Below, in pieces: positions 55,378 through 63,545 of a stretch of DNA of 64,000 nucleotides. Location: contig JAJQHJ010000003.1 of the NCBI GenBank assembly GCA_021199795.1, positions 310,001-374,000 of the forward strand, read 5' to 3'. The translations under genes and the position numbers were made by a program. This stretch comes from Oscillospiraceae bacterium. GTDB lineage: Bacteria; Bacillota; Clostridia; Oscillospirales; Ruminococcaceae. The first letter of the stretch is position 1. Every line of letters starts with the position of its first letter. The notes under the pieces are model-generated. The model saw only the letters and a program-made list of their open reading frames with translations, made no database searches and was not told the DNA's origin.

Positions 55378-56307
55378 TTATTCTGCAAACATCGGAGTTG
55401 ACAGATATCTGTCACCGGTATCAGGAAGAAGCGCAACTATTATCTTGCCCTCGTTTTCAGGACGCTTAGCGAGTATAGAAGCAGCATACACTGCAGCTCC
55501 AGATGTGATTCCTACCAAAAGTCCTTCAGACCTTGCGAGTTTTCTGCCAGTTTCAAATGCCTGTTCATCCTCGATAGTTATTATCTCGTCATAAATGCTT
55601 GTATCAAGAGTATCGGGCACAAATCCGGCACCGATTCCTTGAAGCTTATGAGATCCAGCAACGCCTGTTGACAGAACAGGGGAGCCAGCTGGCTCGACTG
55701 CGACTATCTTGACATCGGGGTTTCTATTCTTCAGATATTTTCCGACACCACTTACGGTTCCGCCAGTTCCGACTCCAGCAACGAAAATATCAACCTTGCC
55801 GTCGGTGTCGTTCCAGATTTCTGGACCAGTCGTTTCAAAGTGAGCTTTCGGGTTGGCGGGATTTACAAACTGTCCGGGAGTGTAGCTGTTGGGAATTGTC
55901 TCTGCAAGCTCTTTAGCCTTCGCAATAGCGTCCTTCATTCCCTTTGAGCCCTCGGTCAGAACCAGCTCAGCACCATAAGCTTTCAAAAGATTTCTTCTCT
56001 CTACGCTCATAGTCTCCGGCATAGTCAGGATAATTCTATATCCCTTTGAAGCTGCAATTGCTGCCAGACCAATTCCCGTGTTGCCACTGGTAGGTTCAAT
56101 TATGACAGAACCTTCCTTCAAATTGCCATTTGCCTCCGCATCATCAATCATTGCCTTAGCAATTCTGTCCTTGACGCTTCCCGCAGGATTCAGATATTCG
56201 AGCTTTGCAAGAATATCAGCGTAATACTTATCCGCTTTCAGGTAATTGTTGAGTCTGAGAAGGGGAGTACCGCCTACCAAGTCGGTTATTTTGTTGTATA
56301 CAGTCAT
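55378..56307 (-). CDS. cysK: Cysteine synthase A
   Basis: PLP enzyme that makes cysteine from O-acetylserine and sulfide. The 309 residues have the PLP lysine Lys46 in NPAGSVKDR, the substrate loop PTSGNTGIG, the PLP phosphate region [11 protein letters not shown], and GITSGAA near the end. ATG 56307 has AGGAGG upstream. It has a perfect sigma-A promoter at 56362-56390 overlapped at the start site by a dyad. It is convergent with an Rrf2 regulator, as in sulfur control by CymR, where CysK itself binds the regulator (inference by analogy). Confidence 0.96.
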   Translation of the reverse strand: MTVYNKITDLVGGTPLLRLNNYLKADKYYADILAKLEYLNPAGSVKDRIAKAMIDDAEANGNLKEGSVIIEPTSGNTGIGLAAIAASKGYRIILTMPETMSVERRNLLKAYGAELVLTEGSKGMKDAIAKAKELAETIPNSYTPGQFVNPANPKAHFETTGPEIWNDTDGKVDIFVAGVGTGGTVSGVGKYLKNRNPDVKIVAVEPAGSPVLSTGVAGSHKLQGIGAGFVPDTLDTSIYDEIITIEDEQAFETGRKLARSEGLLVGITSGAAVYAASILAKRPENEGKIIVALLPDTGDRYLSTPMFAE

Positions 56308-56342
56308 TGTATTATCCTCCTTTGCGATTTTACTGGGTTAAA

Positions 56343-56390
56343 ACCTATCAGCATTGTAGGTATTATACCACATGATACTGTCTATGTCAA
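56343..56390 (-). promoter_or_regulatory. cysK promoter with operator-like dyad
   Basis: Minus strand: TTGACA (complement of 56385-56390), 17 bases, TATAAT (complement of 56362-56367), both perfect. ACCTA (56343-56347) and TAGGT (56357-56361) form an inverted repeat with a 9-base gap over the predicted start site. Confidence 0.75.
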
Positions 56391-56479
56391 TAGGAAATTC
56401 AAAATAATTTAAAATCAACACCAAAGGCAAAAGTGCATTGATTACATTTACTATTTCATCACCCTTACACAATACATTC

Positions 56480-56508
56480 ATGAAAGATAAATCAAAATAC
56501 GATACAAT
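56480..56508 (+). promoter_or_regulatory. Candidate promoter of the second ABC-FtsX pair
   Basis: ATGAAA at 56480-56485, 17 bases, TACAAT at 56503-56508; the leader before ATG 56539 is about 24 bases. Confidence 0.4.
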
Positions 56509-56538
56509 GTCATCGACAGAATTATGAGGAGTGATAGT

Positions 56539-57243
56539 ATGAACTCATTTATTGAATTTGACAATGTAACTAAGATATACAAAACCGGCGATGTTGAAGT
56601 TAAAGCACTCTCTGATGTGAACTTCACAATTGAAAAAGGCGAAGTCTGCGTAATCGTCGGAGAATCTGGAGCAGGGAAGACAACTCTTCTTAACATCTTA
56701 GGCGGAATGGACACCCTTACAAGCGGAAAGGTAATCATGGATGGAAACGATGTCGGAAGCCTAAAAAAGGATGACCTTGTCAACTACCGCCGCCATGATA
56801 TAGGCTTTGTATTTCAGTTCTACAACCTGATACCTAATCTGACTGCGCTTGAAAATGTCGAGATAGCGTCTCAACTCTGCAAAGATCCTATTCCTGCCAA
56901 AGAGGCTTTGACTGCTGTCGGACTTTCTCACAGACTCGATAACTTCCCAGCACAGCTTTCCGGCGGAGAACAGCAGAGAGTTTCAATAGCCCGTGCGCTT
57001 GCTAAGAAGCCTAAGTTGCTCCTCTGCGATGAGCCAACAGGTGCTCTTGACTATGAAACAGGAAAGTCCATTCTGAAACTTTTGCAGGATTGTTGCAGAA
57101 ATGTCGGAATGACAGTTGTCATCAGCACACATAATTCCGCTTTGTCTGCAATGGCGGACAGAATAATCCGTGTCAAGAGCGGAACCATTCATTCGGTCAA
57201 GTTGAACGATCATATCGTTCCAGTAGAGAATATTGAGTGGTGA
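56539..57243 (+). CDS. ABC transporter ATP-binding protein (MacB/LolD type)
   Basis: Cytoplasmic ATPase of 234 residues paired with the FtsX permease that follows nine bases later. Motifs are Walker [11 protein letters not shown]-loop FVFQFYNLI, signature [14 protein letters not shown], Walker [13 protein letters not shown] and the switch STHN, where the usual His is present. The start is ATG 56539 with AGGAGTG upstream; the ATG at 56524 overlaps that site. With the next gene it makes a two-part exporter like those of Firmicutes linked to lipoprotein or antimicrobial peptide handling. Confidence 0.93.
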   Translation: MNSFIEFDNVTKIYKTGDVEVKALSDVNFTIEKGEVCVIVGESGAGKTTLLNILGGMDTLTSGKVIMDGNDVGSLKKDDLVNYRRHDIGFVFQFYNLIPNLTALENVEIASQLCKDPIPAKEALTAVGLSHRLDNFPAQLSGGEQQRVSIARALAKKPKLLLCDEPTGALDYETGKSILKLLQDCCRNVGMTVVISTHNSALSAMADRIIRVKSGTIHSVKLNDHIVPVENIEW

Positions 57244-57252
57244 TCTACTGTC

Positions 57253-59946
57253 ATGAAAAAAGCTTACAGTAAAAATATAAAAAGAAGCATAACAGGAAGT
57301 ATGGGCAGATTTATTGCAATACTTCTTATCATCATGCTTGGAGTCGCATTCTTCGCGGGGCTCAGACAAACCCGCTCAGTAATGCTTGCAGTTGAATTTG
57401 ATTATCTTGAGGAGACCAAGCTCTATGATTTAAGACTTATCTCAACAATAGGCTTTGAGGAAGAGGACATTGAAAAGATTTCCGAGATAGACGGAGTAGA
57501 AATTGCAGTAGGTTCGATAAATGCCGATTTCATTACTGAAAAAAACGGCGAAGAGCTAGTATACCATGCAATGATGCTGACTGAGGGAGTCAACGAGCCC
57601 GAGTTAGTCTCCGGACGTATGCCCGAAGCCGCAAATGAATGCCTGGTTGATTCGCAGGTCTTTTCAGAAGACGATATCGGTACGACAATAGTCATTTCCG
57701 ACAGCAATGACGAAGATACGCTTGACACGTTCGCATACAACGAATACACTATAGTCGGCATCTGTCGCTCTCCACTCTACCTCGATATTTCAAGAGGGAC
57801 AACTTCACTAGGAAGTGGAAGCCTTACCGGATTTATCATCATTCCAGAAGATGGATTCGACAGCGAATACTATACTGAAGTTTATGTTACCAGCACAGAA
57901 AAGTATGACCCGTATACAGATGAGTATAACGATATGATTGATTCGTTCTCGGAGCTTGTCGAGGATGAAGCGGGGTTAATCATAGACACAAGATTCAGTG
58001 GAATTGTTTCCGACGCCGAAGCTGAAATCGCTGATGCTGAAGCAGAGCTTGAAGAAAACCGTGCAAAAGCCCAGCAGGAGTTAGATGACGCTTGGACAGA
58101 GCTGCAGGATTCGTTAGCACTTCTTGAGCAGTATGAAGCCTTAGGAATCAACGTCGACGACTATTGGGCTCAGTATTATGACGGTCTTGCAGAATATGAA
58201 GAGGCTGTCGCAGAATTTGAAGAAGAAATAGCAGATGCCGAGGCTGAAATAGCTGACGCCAGAGCTGAGCTTGATGATTTGGAGGAACCTACTCTCTATG
58301 TATTCACAAGAAGTATAAACTCAGGATATGTAACTTTTGAGAGTGACTCGCTTATAGTAAGCAATGTTGCAAGGTTTCTGCCGATATTCTTCTTCCTGAT
58401 TGCCATACTTGTCTGCTCAACTACTATGACCAGAATGATCGATGACGAGCGTACACAGATAGGCATCTTAAGCGCACTTGGCTACAGCAAGGGGGCAATA
58501 CTCGCAAAGTATGTCATCTACTCAGGAGCTGCGGCAACAATCGGCTCGGTTGCAGGATATTTCCTTGGAAGCTTCCTCTTCCCGCTTGTTATTCTGAAAG
58601 CATATACAATGCTTTATAACATCGAGGGCTTTATCTACATATTCAGTCCTGCTTACTTCCTGGTTTCGCTTGCAATTTCACTTGTATGCTCGGTCGGAAC
58701 TACCGTAGTATCATGCAGAAGCGCGCTCAGATGTCAGCCTGCAGACCTTATAAGACCGAAATCGCCAGCCGCTGGAAAGAGAATCTGGTTAGAAAGAATT
58801 ACGCCCATCTGGTCTCATCTGAAGTTCATGCACAAGGTTACACTCCGCAATATCTTCAGATTCAAAAAGCGTATGATAATGATGCTCATGGGCGTAGCCG
58901 GATGTACAGCACTTCTACTCACCGGATTCGGACTTTATGATTCGGTTACAAATCTCGGGAATTTTCAATTCGATGACATATTGACCTATGATATCTCTGT
59001 GACGTTCTCAGATGAAATTACAGAAGACGATATAACTGAAGTTTCCAGCGAGTTGCCAGAAGTAATTGAGGCACAGGCAACCTCAATGTCATATTCGACT
59101 GATGTAAGTGCAAACGACGTCTACAAGACAGCGTACTATATCGTTTCTGATGATGATAGTTTCAGTGATGTGATAAGTCTTCACCTTGATGATGAAGAGG
59201 TACCTCTCCCGACTGATGGCGGGGTTCTCGTATCTGAAAAGCTTGCATCAATGCTTGATGTCGACGTAGGGGATAGCATTACCGTGTACACAACCGACGG
59301 TGAAATGGCAGAAGCTACCGTCTCAGGACTCGTAGAAAACTATGTGCAACACTATATCTACATGACAGGTGAAGCATATGAGCAGATATTCGGCGAGGAA
59401 TATGAGCCAACAACACTTATGCTCTGCCTTACAGATGATGCTGACCATTACAGCGTCTCAGCAACGCTTCTGAATATGGATGGAATTTCAGCTGTAACGG
59501 TTGTAAACGATACAAGACAGATGATTGACAACATGATGCAGAGTCTGAATTACGTAGTTGCTTTGATTCTCCTATGTGCAGCCGCACTTGCTTTCATTGT
59601 CATGTTCAATCTTGGAAATATAAATATATCTGAACGTGCACGTGAAATAGCGACAATTAAAGTAATTGGTTTCCGTAAAAGCGAAACAGACGACTATGTC
59701 TTCCGAGAAAATATTGTTCTCACGCTTATGGGCATAGTCATCGGGCTCCCTCTGGGTGTACTTCTCCATGCGTTCGTCATGTCCCAGATCAAGGTAGACA
59801 TGGTATCTTTCAAGGTTATTATTAACCCGATAAGCTTTGTGTTCACTGTTGTTCTGGTTATACTTTTTGCAATCATAACAGACCTGATACTGCGAAAGAA
59901 AATAGAAGCAATAGACATGGCAGAGTCACTGAAATCCGTTGAGTAA
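57253..59946 (+). CDS. Large FtsX permease with acidic coiled-coil segment
   Basis: An 897-residue permease with two FtsX blocks: TM1 (about 18-38), extracellular domain 1 (about 40-370), three helices (about 375-500), TM (about 545), extracellular domain 2 (about 570-770) and three final helices. Domain 1 contains an Ala/Glu-rich heptad stretch (about 255-345, DAEAEIADAEAELEENRAK, EEEIADAEAEIADARAEL), predicted to form a coiled coil outside the cell. Both coupling loops (QIGILSALGYSKGA, REIATIKVIGFRKSE) are intact. It shares an operon with the ATPase and ends at a strong terminator. Substrate unknown. Confidence 0.92.
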   Translation: MKKAYSKNIKRSITGSMGRFIAILLIIMLGVAFFAGLRQTRSVMLAVEFDYLEETKLYDLRLISTIGFEEEDIEKISEIDGVEIAVGSINADFITEKNGEELVYHAMMLTEGVNEPELVSGRMPEAANECLVDSQVFSEDDIGTTIVISDSNDEDTLDTFAYNEYTIVGICRSPLYLDISRGTTSLGSGSLTGFIIIPEDGFDSEYYTEVYVTSTEKYDPYTDEYNDMIDSFSELVEDEAGLIIDTRFSGIVSDAEAEIADAEAELEENRAKAQQELDDAWTELQDSLALLEQYEALGINVDDYWAQYYDGLAEYEEAVAEFEEEIADAEAEIADARAELDDLEEPTLYVFTRSINSGYVTFESDSLIVSNVARFLPIFFFLIAILVCSTTMTRMIDDERTQIGILSALGYSKGAILAKYVIYSGAAATIGSVAGYFLGSFLFPLVILKAYTMLYNIEGFIYIFSPAYFLVSLAISLVCSVGTTVVSCRSALRCQPADLIRPKSPAAGKRIWLERITPIWSHLKFMHKVTLRNIFRFKKRMIMMLMGVAGCTALLLTGFGLYDSVTNLGNFQFDDILTYDISVTFSDEITEDDITEVSSELPEVIEAQATSMSYSTDVSANDVYKTAYYIVSDDDSFSDVISLHLDDEEVPLPTDGGVLVSEKLASMLDVDVGDSITVYTTDGEMAEATVSGLVENYVQHYIYMTGEAYEQIFGEEYEPTTLMLCLTDDADHYSVSATLLNMDGISAVTVVNDTRQMIDNMMQSLNYVVALILLCAAALAFIVMFNLGNINISERAREIATIKVIGFRKSETDDYVFRENIVLTLMGIVIGLPLGVLLHAFVMSQIKVDMVSFKVIINPISFVFTVVLVILFAIITDLILRKKIEAIDMAESLKSVE

Positions 59947-59960
59947 TAATCAAAATAAAA

Positions 59961-59997
59961 ACACCGGGGTCTTTTGAATAAGACTCCGGTGTTTTTT
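59961..59997 (+). terminator. Rho-independent terminator after the FtsX gene
   Basis: ACACCGGGGTCTT (59961-59973) pairs with AAGACTCCGGTGT (59980-59992) with one G-U pair, followed by TTTTT. Confidence 0.93.
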
Positions 59998-60066
59998 GCG
60001 GCTCGGGTTGCCGCCTAAGGAAAGAATATGATTGAAAGTGGTGCTGGCAATTACTGAATGTGTGAA

Positions 60067-61425
60067 TCAGCTCTTTGAGTTTGCTTCTGCCTTTTTCTGC
60101 TGGATTTCAGCCCAGAGCTTATCGGCAGTTGGCTTCCAGTTTTCGGCATAGCTTTCACACTTATCGCAAAGATGATCCGCAGTCTCAATGCTCTGATAGT
60201 CGGTGTTCCTTGCTTTTGTTTCCTTGACCATTGCTCTCAGCTTTTCAGGATTTTCAAGCATCGGGCAGGGTCTAAGCATATTATCGTTAAACGGCTGATT
60301 GTCATGATATGCCTGGAACAGAGGGCTCCTCAGCGCATCAAGAAGAGTGCAGTCATGGATATTGACATTTGAATAATGGATAAATACACAAGGCTCAACA
60401 TCGCCCTTGGCATTTATATGGAGATACTTTCTGCCACCTGCAATGCAACCACCGATATACTGGGCATCGTTCTGGAAGTCAATGCTGAATATAGCTTTGG
60501 AGTTACGATACTCTCTTATTCTTCTGCAAACCTTTTCACGCTGCTCGGGAGAGGGGAGAAGCTCAGTAACTGCATCGTTTCCAACGGGCATGTAGTGGAA
60601 GAACCAGATAAAGAAAGCACCCGCATCAATAATCATATCGAAGAATTCTTCACTTGTGATATCATCGCAGTTGCGTGAGGTATAACAAGCGGAAATTCCG
60701 AATGGAAGCTTATTGTCCTTGAGAAGCTTAATGGCGTTGTGAACCTTGCTGTAAACGCCGTCTCCTCTTCTTGAATCGTTTGCATCCTCAAATCCCTCAA
60801 GACTGATAGCAGGGACGAAATTCTTGACCCTGAGCATTTCCTTACAGAAATCTTCATCAATAAGAGTACCATTTGTGAATGCCAGGAATTCGCAATCAGG
60901 GTTCATTTCACAGATTTTGATCAAATCGTTCTTTCTGACCATCGGTTCGCCGCCGGTATAGATGTACATGTAACATCCGAGATCTTTTCCTTGCTTTACA
61001 ATAGAATCTATCGTCTCAAGGCTCAGATTAAGCTTGTTACCATACTCAGCCGCCCAACAGCCAGTGCAGTGAAGATTGCAGGCAGATGTGGGATCAAGAA
61101 GAATTGCCCACGGAATATTGCAGTTATACTTTTTTGCCATCTCCTGCTGATAAACATACCCGTTGATGCTGTCATTGAGAAAAAGATTTTCAAATACTGT
61201 TTCACGGACACCGGGGTCAAGCTCATACATTTTCATCATAAGCTGATACCAGTTGTTCTTTTCCTCAACAGCTTTCTTTATGACAGCTATCTGCTTCTGG
61301 AAAGTTTCTCCGCTGTAGCTCTTTTCGAGCATATTTATGAGCTTAGGAATATTCTCTTCTGGATTTTTTTCGAGGTAATTGAAAGCCTGCCGGATCCCGA
61401 AATTCTTTAGAAGATTTTTCTTCAT
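60067..61425 (-). CDS. Radical SAM protein with SPASM-like C-terminal cysteines
   Basis: A 452-residue radical SAM enzyme of unknown reaction. After an N-terminal helical region (about 1-105), the core starts with the cluster motif Cys116-x3-Cys120-x2-Cys123 in ACNLHCTGCW. TGGEP (158-161) and FTNGT (183-187) bind SAM. Six more cysteines (327, 346, 359, 387, 420, 423) lie in a SPASM/twitch-like C-terminal part for auxiliary clusters. ATG 61425 has AAAGGACAG upstream. It is divergent from a cluster-less paralogue, with shared half-sites between. The neighbouring patatin suggests a lipid-related substrate, but peptide modification is equally open. Confidence 0.87.
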   Translation of the reverse strand: MKKNLLKNFGIRQAFNYLEKNPEENIPKLINMLEKSYSGETFQKQIAVIKKAVEEKNNWYQLMMKMYELDPGVRETVFENLFLNDSINGYVYQQEMAKKYNCNIPWAILLDPTSACNLHCTGCWAAEYGNKLNLSLETIDSIVKQGKDLGCYMYIYTGGEPMVRKNDLIKICEMNPDCEFLAFTNGTLIDEDFCKEMLRVKNFVPAISLEGFEDANDSRRGDGVYSKVHNAIKLLKDNKLPFGISACYTSRNCDDITSEEFFDMIIDAGAFFIWFFHYMPVGNDAVTELLPSPEQREKVCRRIREYRNSKAIFSIDFQNDAQYIGGCIAGGRKYLHINAKGDVEPCVFIHYSNVNIHDCTLLDALRSPLFQAYHDNQPFNDNMLRPCPMLENPEKLRAMVKETKARNTDYQSIETADHLCDKCESYAENWKPTADKLWAEIQQKKAEANSKS

Positions 61426-61477
61426 TTACATCTGTCCTTTCTTATGTGCAGAGAATTTCTCCGCTTTCTTTTACTGT

Positions 61478-61506
61478 ATTCTAAACCAATTCAAAAAATT
61501 TGTCAT
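61478..61506 (-). promoter_or_regulatory. Promoter of the radical SAM gene
   Basis: Minus strand: ATGACA (complement of 61501-61506), 17 bases, TAGAAT (complement of 61478-61483). A GGACA half-site (61508-61512) lies directly upstream of the -35. Confidence 0.6.
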
Positions 61507-61565
61507 TGGACACGGAAGCACAAAGTGTGGAAAAATGAGACCGCAGGAAAAAGTGTTACCTTTCT

Positions 61566-61617
61566 GGACAAAACAGATTATTTGTCCGTGTTTAAAAACA
61601 GGACAGCAGTTTATAAT
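61566..61617 (+). promoter_or_regulatory. Overlapping dyads and -10 of the pseudo-radical-SAM operon
   Basis: GGACAAA (61566-61572) and TTTGTCC (61581-61587) form a perfect inverted repeat with an 8-base gap. TGTCC (61583-61587) and GGACA (61601-61605) form a second one. TATAAT follows at 61612-61617 with no good -35, so the dyads sit where polymerase would bind. They may be sites for the TetR-type regulator at 63546 (inference). Confidence 0.6.
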
Positions 61618-61653
61618 TAATACGTCTGAATTTTGTTTGAAAGAGGGTTTCTT

Positions 61654-62658
61654 ATGGAACAGAGAACAACTCAAAACAACGCAAAATCTATTATCGAAGC
61701 ATATGTTGGCAAGAAGCTGGAGGATATGCGTGACAATCCCGACAGAGAAACAAGAAATCTCGTAGATCTGGCACTCAGCCTTTCTGCCGGACGCTTTCAA
61801 AAGCACTTCCTGAACCTGGCACACTCATTGCTTGAGGACGAGAAAAGTCCTTATTACGCGCTCATTCACGATGCAATAAAAAATGTGGGATCAGCAAATA
61901 TTCTGAAATTTGGAATGAACATCGGCTACAACAGCTTTACCGCAGGTGCAAAAACTATCAGAAATCTTGAAAAAGAACATGGGTACAATATTCCCTGGGT
62001 CATAACATTCTATGTCGATAATGAATCGTTCTCAGAAGAAGCTTATTCCGAAGCCATCAGGCAAGGCAAGAAGCTTGGAATCTTTACCTATATTTTCTTC
62101 TGCTCCGCAATTCCTGAAAACCTGACTGAAATTTTTGATGAAGAATCAGAGTGTGCTTTTCTTCTGTTCTCAGATGCAGAAAACATTGAGAAAGGCATTC
62201 TGGAGCAGGCAGGAGAAATAAAAAACCTTATGCTCTGCGTCAAGTATTCGGATTCGGCAGTTGAAGTATGTGAGCGTCTAAGAAACAGGAAAGCACTCTA
62301 TTCGATGTGGTATGAGTATAGTGAACGTCCGATGTGTGAGGAATTACTCAATTCAGCTGATGAGCTTCATCCAATACTGACATTCTTCGTCAAATCCCAA
62401 GATAATTATAATGGCTATAGTGAAGTACATGATGAGGTTTGCAAGCTAAGAGATACAAGAACAGCTGCAAGCGTACCGATGGAGTATTCAGGTATAGTCA
62501 GAATGATTGACGAAATTATTTCTGATGATTCCTGCATTGCAGTTTTCGACGAATCAGGCAATCTGATTTCAGTTAACGATTCTGAGCATAACTGCAATTT
62601 CATAAACCAGCCTCTTGCAGAAATCTTTGAAAAGTGCTATCCTAAATCTATCGAGTGA
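61654..62658 (+). CDS. Radical-SAM-like protein without iron-sulfur motif (pseudoenzyme)
   Basis: A 334-residue protein similar along its length to the neighbouring radical SAM enzyme, but without its motifs. YNIPWVITFYVD (111-122) matches CNIPWAILLDP (102-112) there. The next 15-20 residues, which hold CxxxCxxC in the partner, are missing, and the match resumes at SEEAYSEAIRQGKKLGIFTYIF. TGGEP is replaced by CSAIPEN, FTNGT by FSDAEN. The C-terminal part FDESGNLISVNDSEHN aligns with INAKGDVEPCVFIHYSN but lacks the cluster cysteines. The start is ATG 61654 with AAAGAGGG upstream. It may be a binding or regulatory partner of the active enzyme. Confidence 0.75.
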   Translation: MEQRTTQNNAKSIIEAYVGKKLEDMRDNPDRETRNLVDLALSLSAGRFQKHFLNLAHSLLEDEKSPYYALIHDAIKNVGSANILKFGMNIGYNSFTAGAKTIRNLEKEHGYNIPWVITFYVDNESFSEEAYSEAIRQGKKLGIFTYIFFCSAIPENLTEIFDEESECAFLLFSDAENIEKGILEQAGEIKNLMLCVKYSDSAVEVCERLRNRKALYSMWYEYSERPMCEELLNSADELHPILTFFVKSQDNYNGYSEVHDEVCKLRDTRTAASVPMEYSGIVRMIDEIISDDSCIAVFDESGNLISVNDSEHNCNFINQPLAEIFEKCYPKSIE

Positions 62659-62684
62659 TATGATAGTTGAAAGAGGGAAATCAT

Positions 62685-63530
62685 ATGAAAACAGGACTTG
62701 TTGATGTGGGCGGCGGAATGAGAGGAATATATGCCTGCGGAGTTATGGACCACTGCTTAGAGCATAAAATCCACTTTAATCTGGGAATAGGCGTATCTGC
62801 CGGAGCCGCAAACATATGCACGTTTCTTGCCGGACAAAAAGGTAGAAACTATGTCTTCTATGCCGATTACAACCAAAGAAAAGAATCAATGAGCCTTTCT
62901 AATCTTATCAAGAAAGGCTCATACATAGACATGGATTACATTTATGGCACACTCAGCAACGCAGATGGTGAATTTCCGTTTGACTTTGATGCACTGTTAA
63001 AAAATCCAACTGAGCTCTTAGTTGTAGCTGAGAACGCCATAACTGGTGAAGCAAAGTACTTCACAAAGGATTACATCAATCAGGATAATCTGGATATCGT
63101 AAAAGCTTCCTGCTCAATACCTTATGTAAACAAACCATATTATGTCAACGGTGAGCCCTACTTTGATGGAGCTTTAGGCGATCCTGTTCCAGTTGAAAAA
63201 GCAATTTCCATGGGCTGTGACAAGGTTGTTCTTATACTCAGCAAGCCTCGCGATGTCTTGAGGCTTCCCAAACGCGATATTGCTATTGCAAAGAGAATCA
63301 AAAAAACGTATCCAATCTCTGCCGAAAGAATCAGCGGCAGGGCAGATCACTATAATACTGAACTTGAAACAGCAAAAAAGCTTGAAGCCGAGGGCAAAGT
63401 ACTCATCATAGCACCGGACGACACATGTGGTGTCGACACCCTCACAAAAGAAAAAGAGCCTCTTGATAAGCTATATCAAAAGGGACTCAAAGATGCAGAA
63501 AAAATCCCACCGTTCTTAGGACTTTCCTGA
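62685..63530 (+). CDS. Patatin-like phospholipase
   Basis: A 281-residue soluble serine hydrolase of the patatin family that cleaves acyl chains from lipids with a Ser-Asp dyad. The oxyanion loop GGGMRG (9-14), the nucleophile elbow GIGVSAGA (Ser38) and the Asp in YFDGALGDP (Asp161) are intact. It has no signal peptide, so it acts inside the cell or at the inner membrane face. The start is ATG 62685 with AAAGAGGG upstream. It follows the pseudo-radical-SAM gene by 26 bases, so they share a transcript. It may supply or recycle fatty acids for the locus (inference). Confidence 0.93.
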   Translation: MKTGLVDVGGGMRGIYACGVMDHCLEHKIHFNLGIGVSAGAANICTFLAGQKGRNYVFYADYNQRKESMSLSNLIKKGSYIDMDYIYGTLSNADGEFPFDFDALLKNPTELLVVAENAITGEAKYFTKDYINQDNLDIVKASCSIPYVNKPYYVNGEPYFDGALGDPVPVEKAISMGCDKVVLILSKPRDVLRLPKRDIAIAKRIKKTYPISAERISGRADHYNTELETAKKLEAEGKVLIIAPDDTCGVDTLTKEKEPLDKLYQKGLKDAEKIPPFLGLS

Positions 63531-63545
63531 ACGACGGGAAAACAT

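Noticed and set aside
58021..58280. Tandem DNA repeat in the FtsX gene
   Set aside because: The repeated pattern is in the protein (Ala/Glu heptads); the DNA copies are diverged and give no true tandem repeat.
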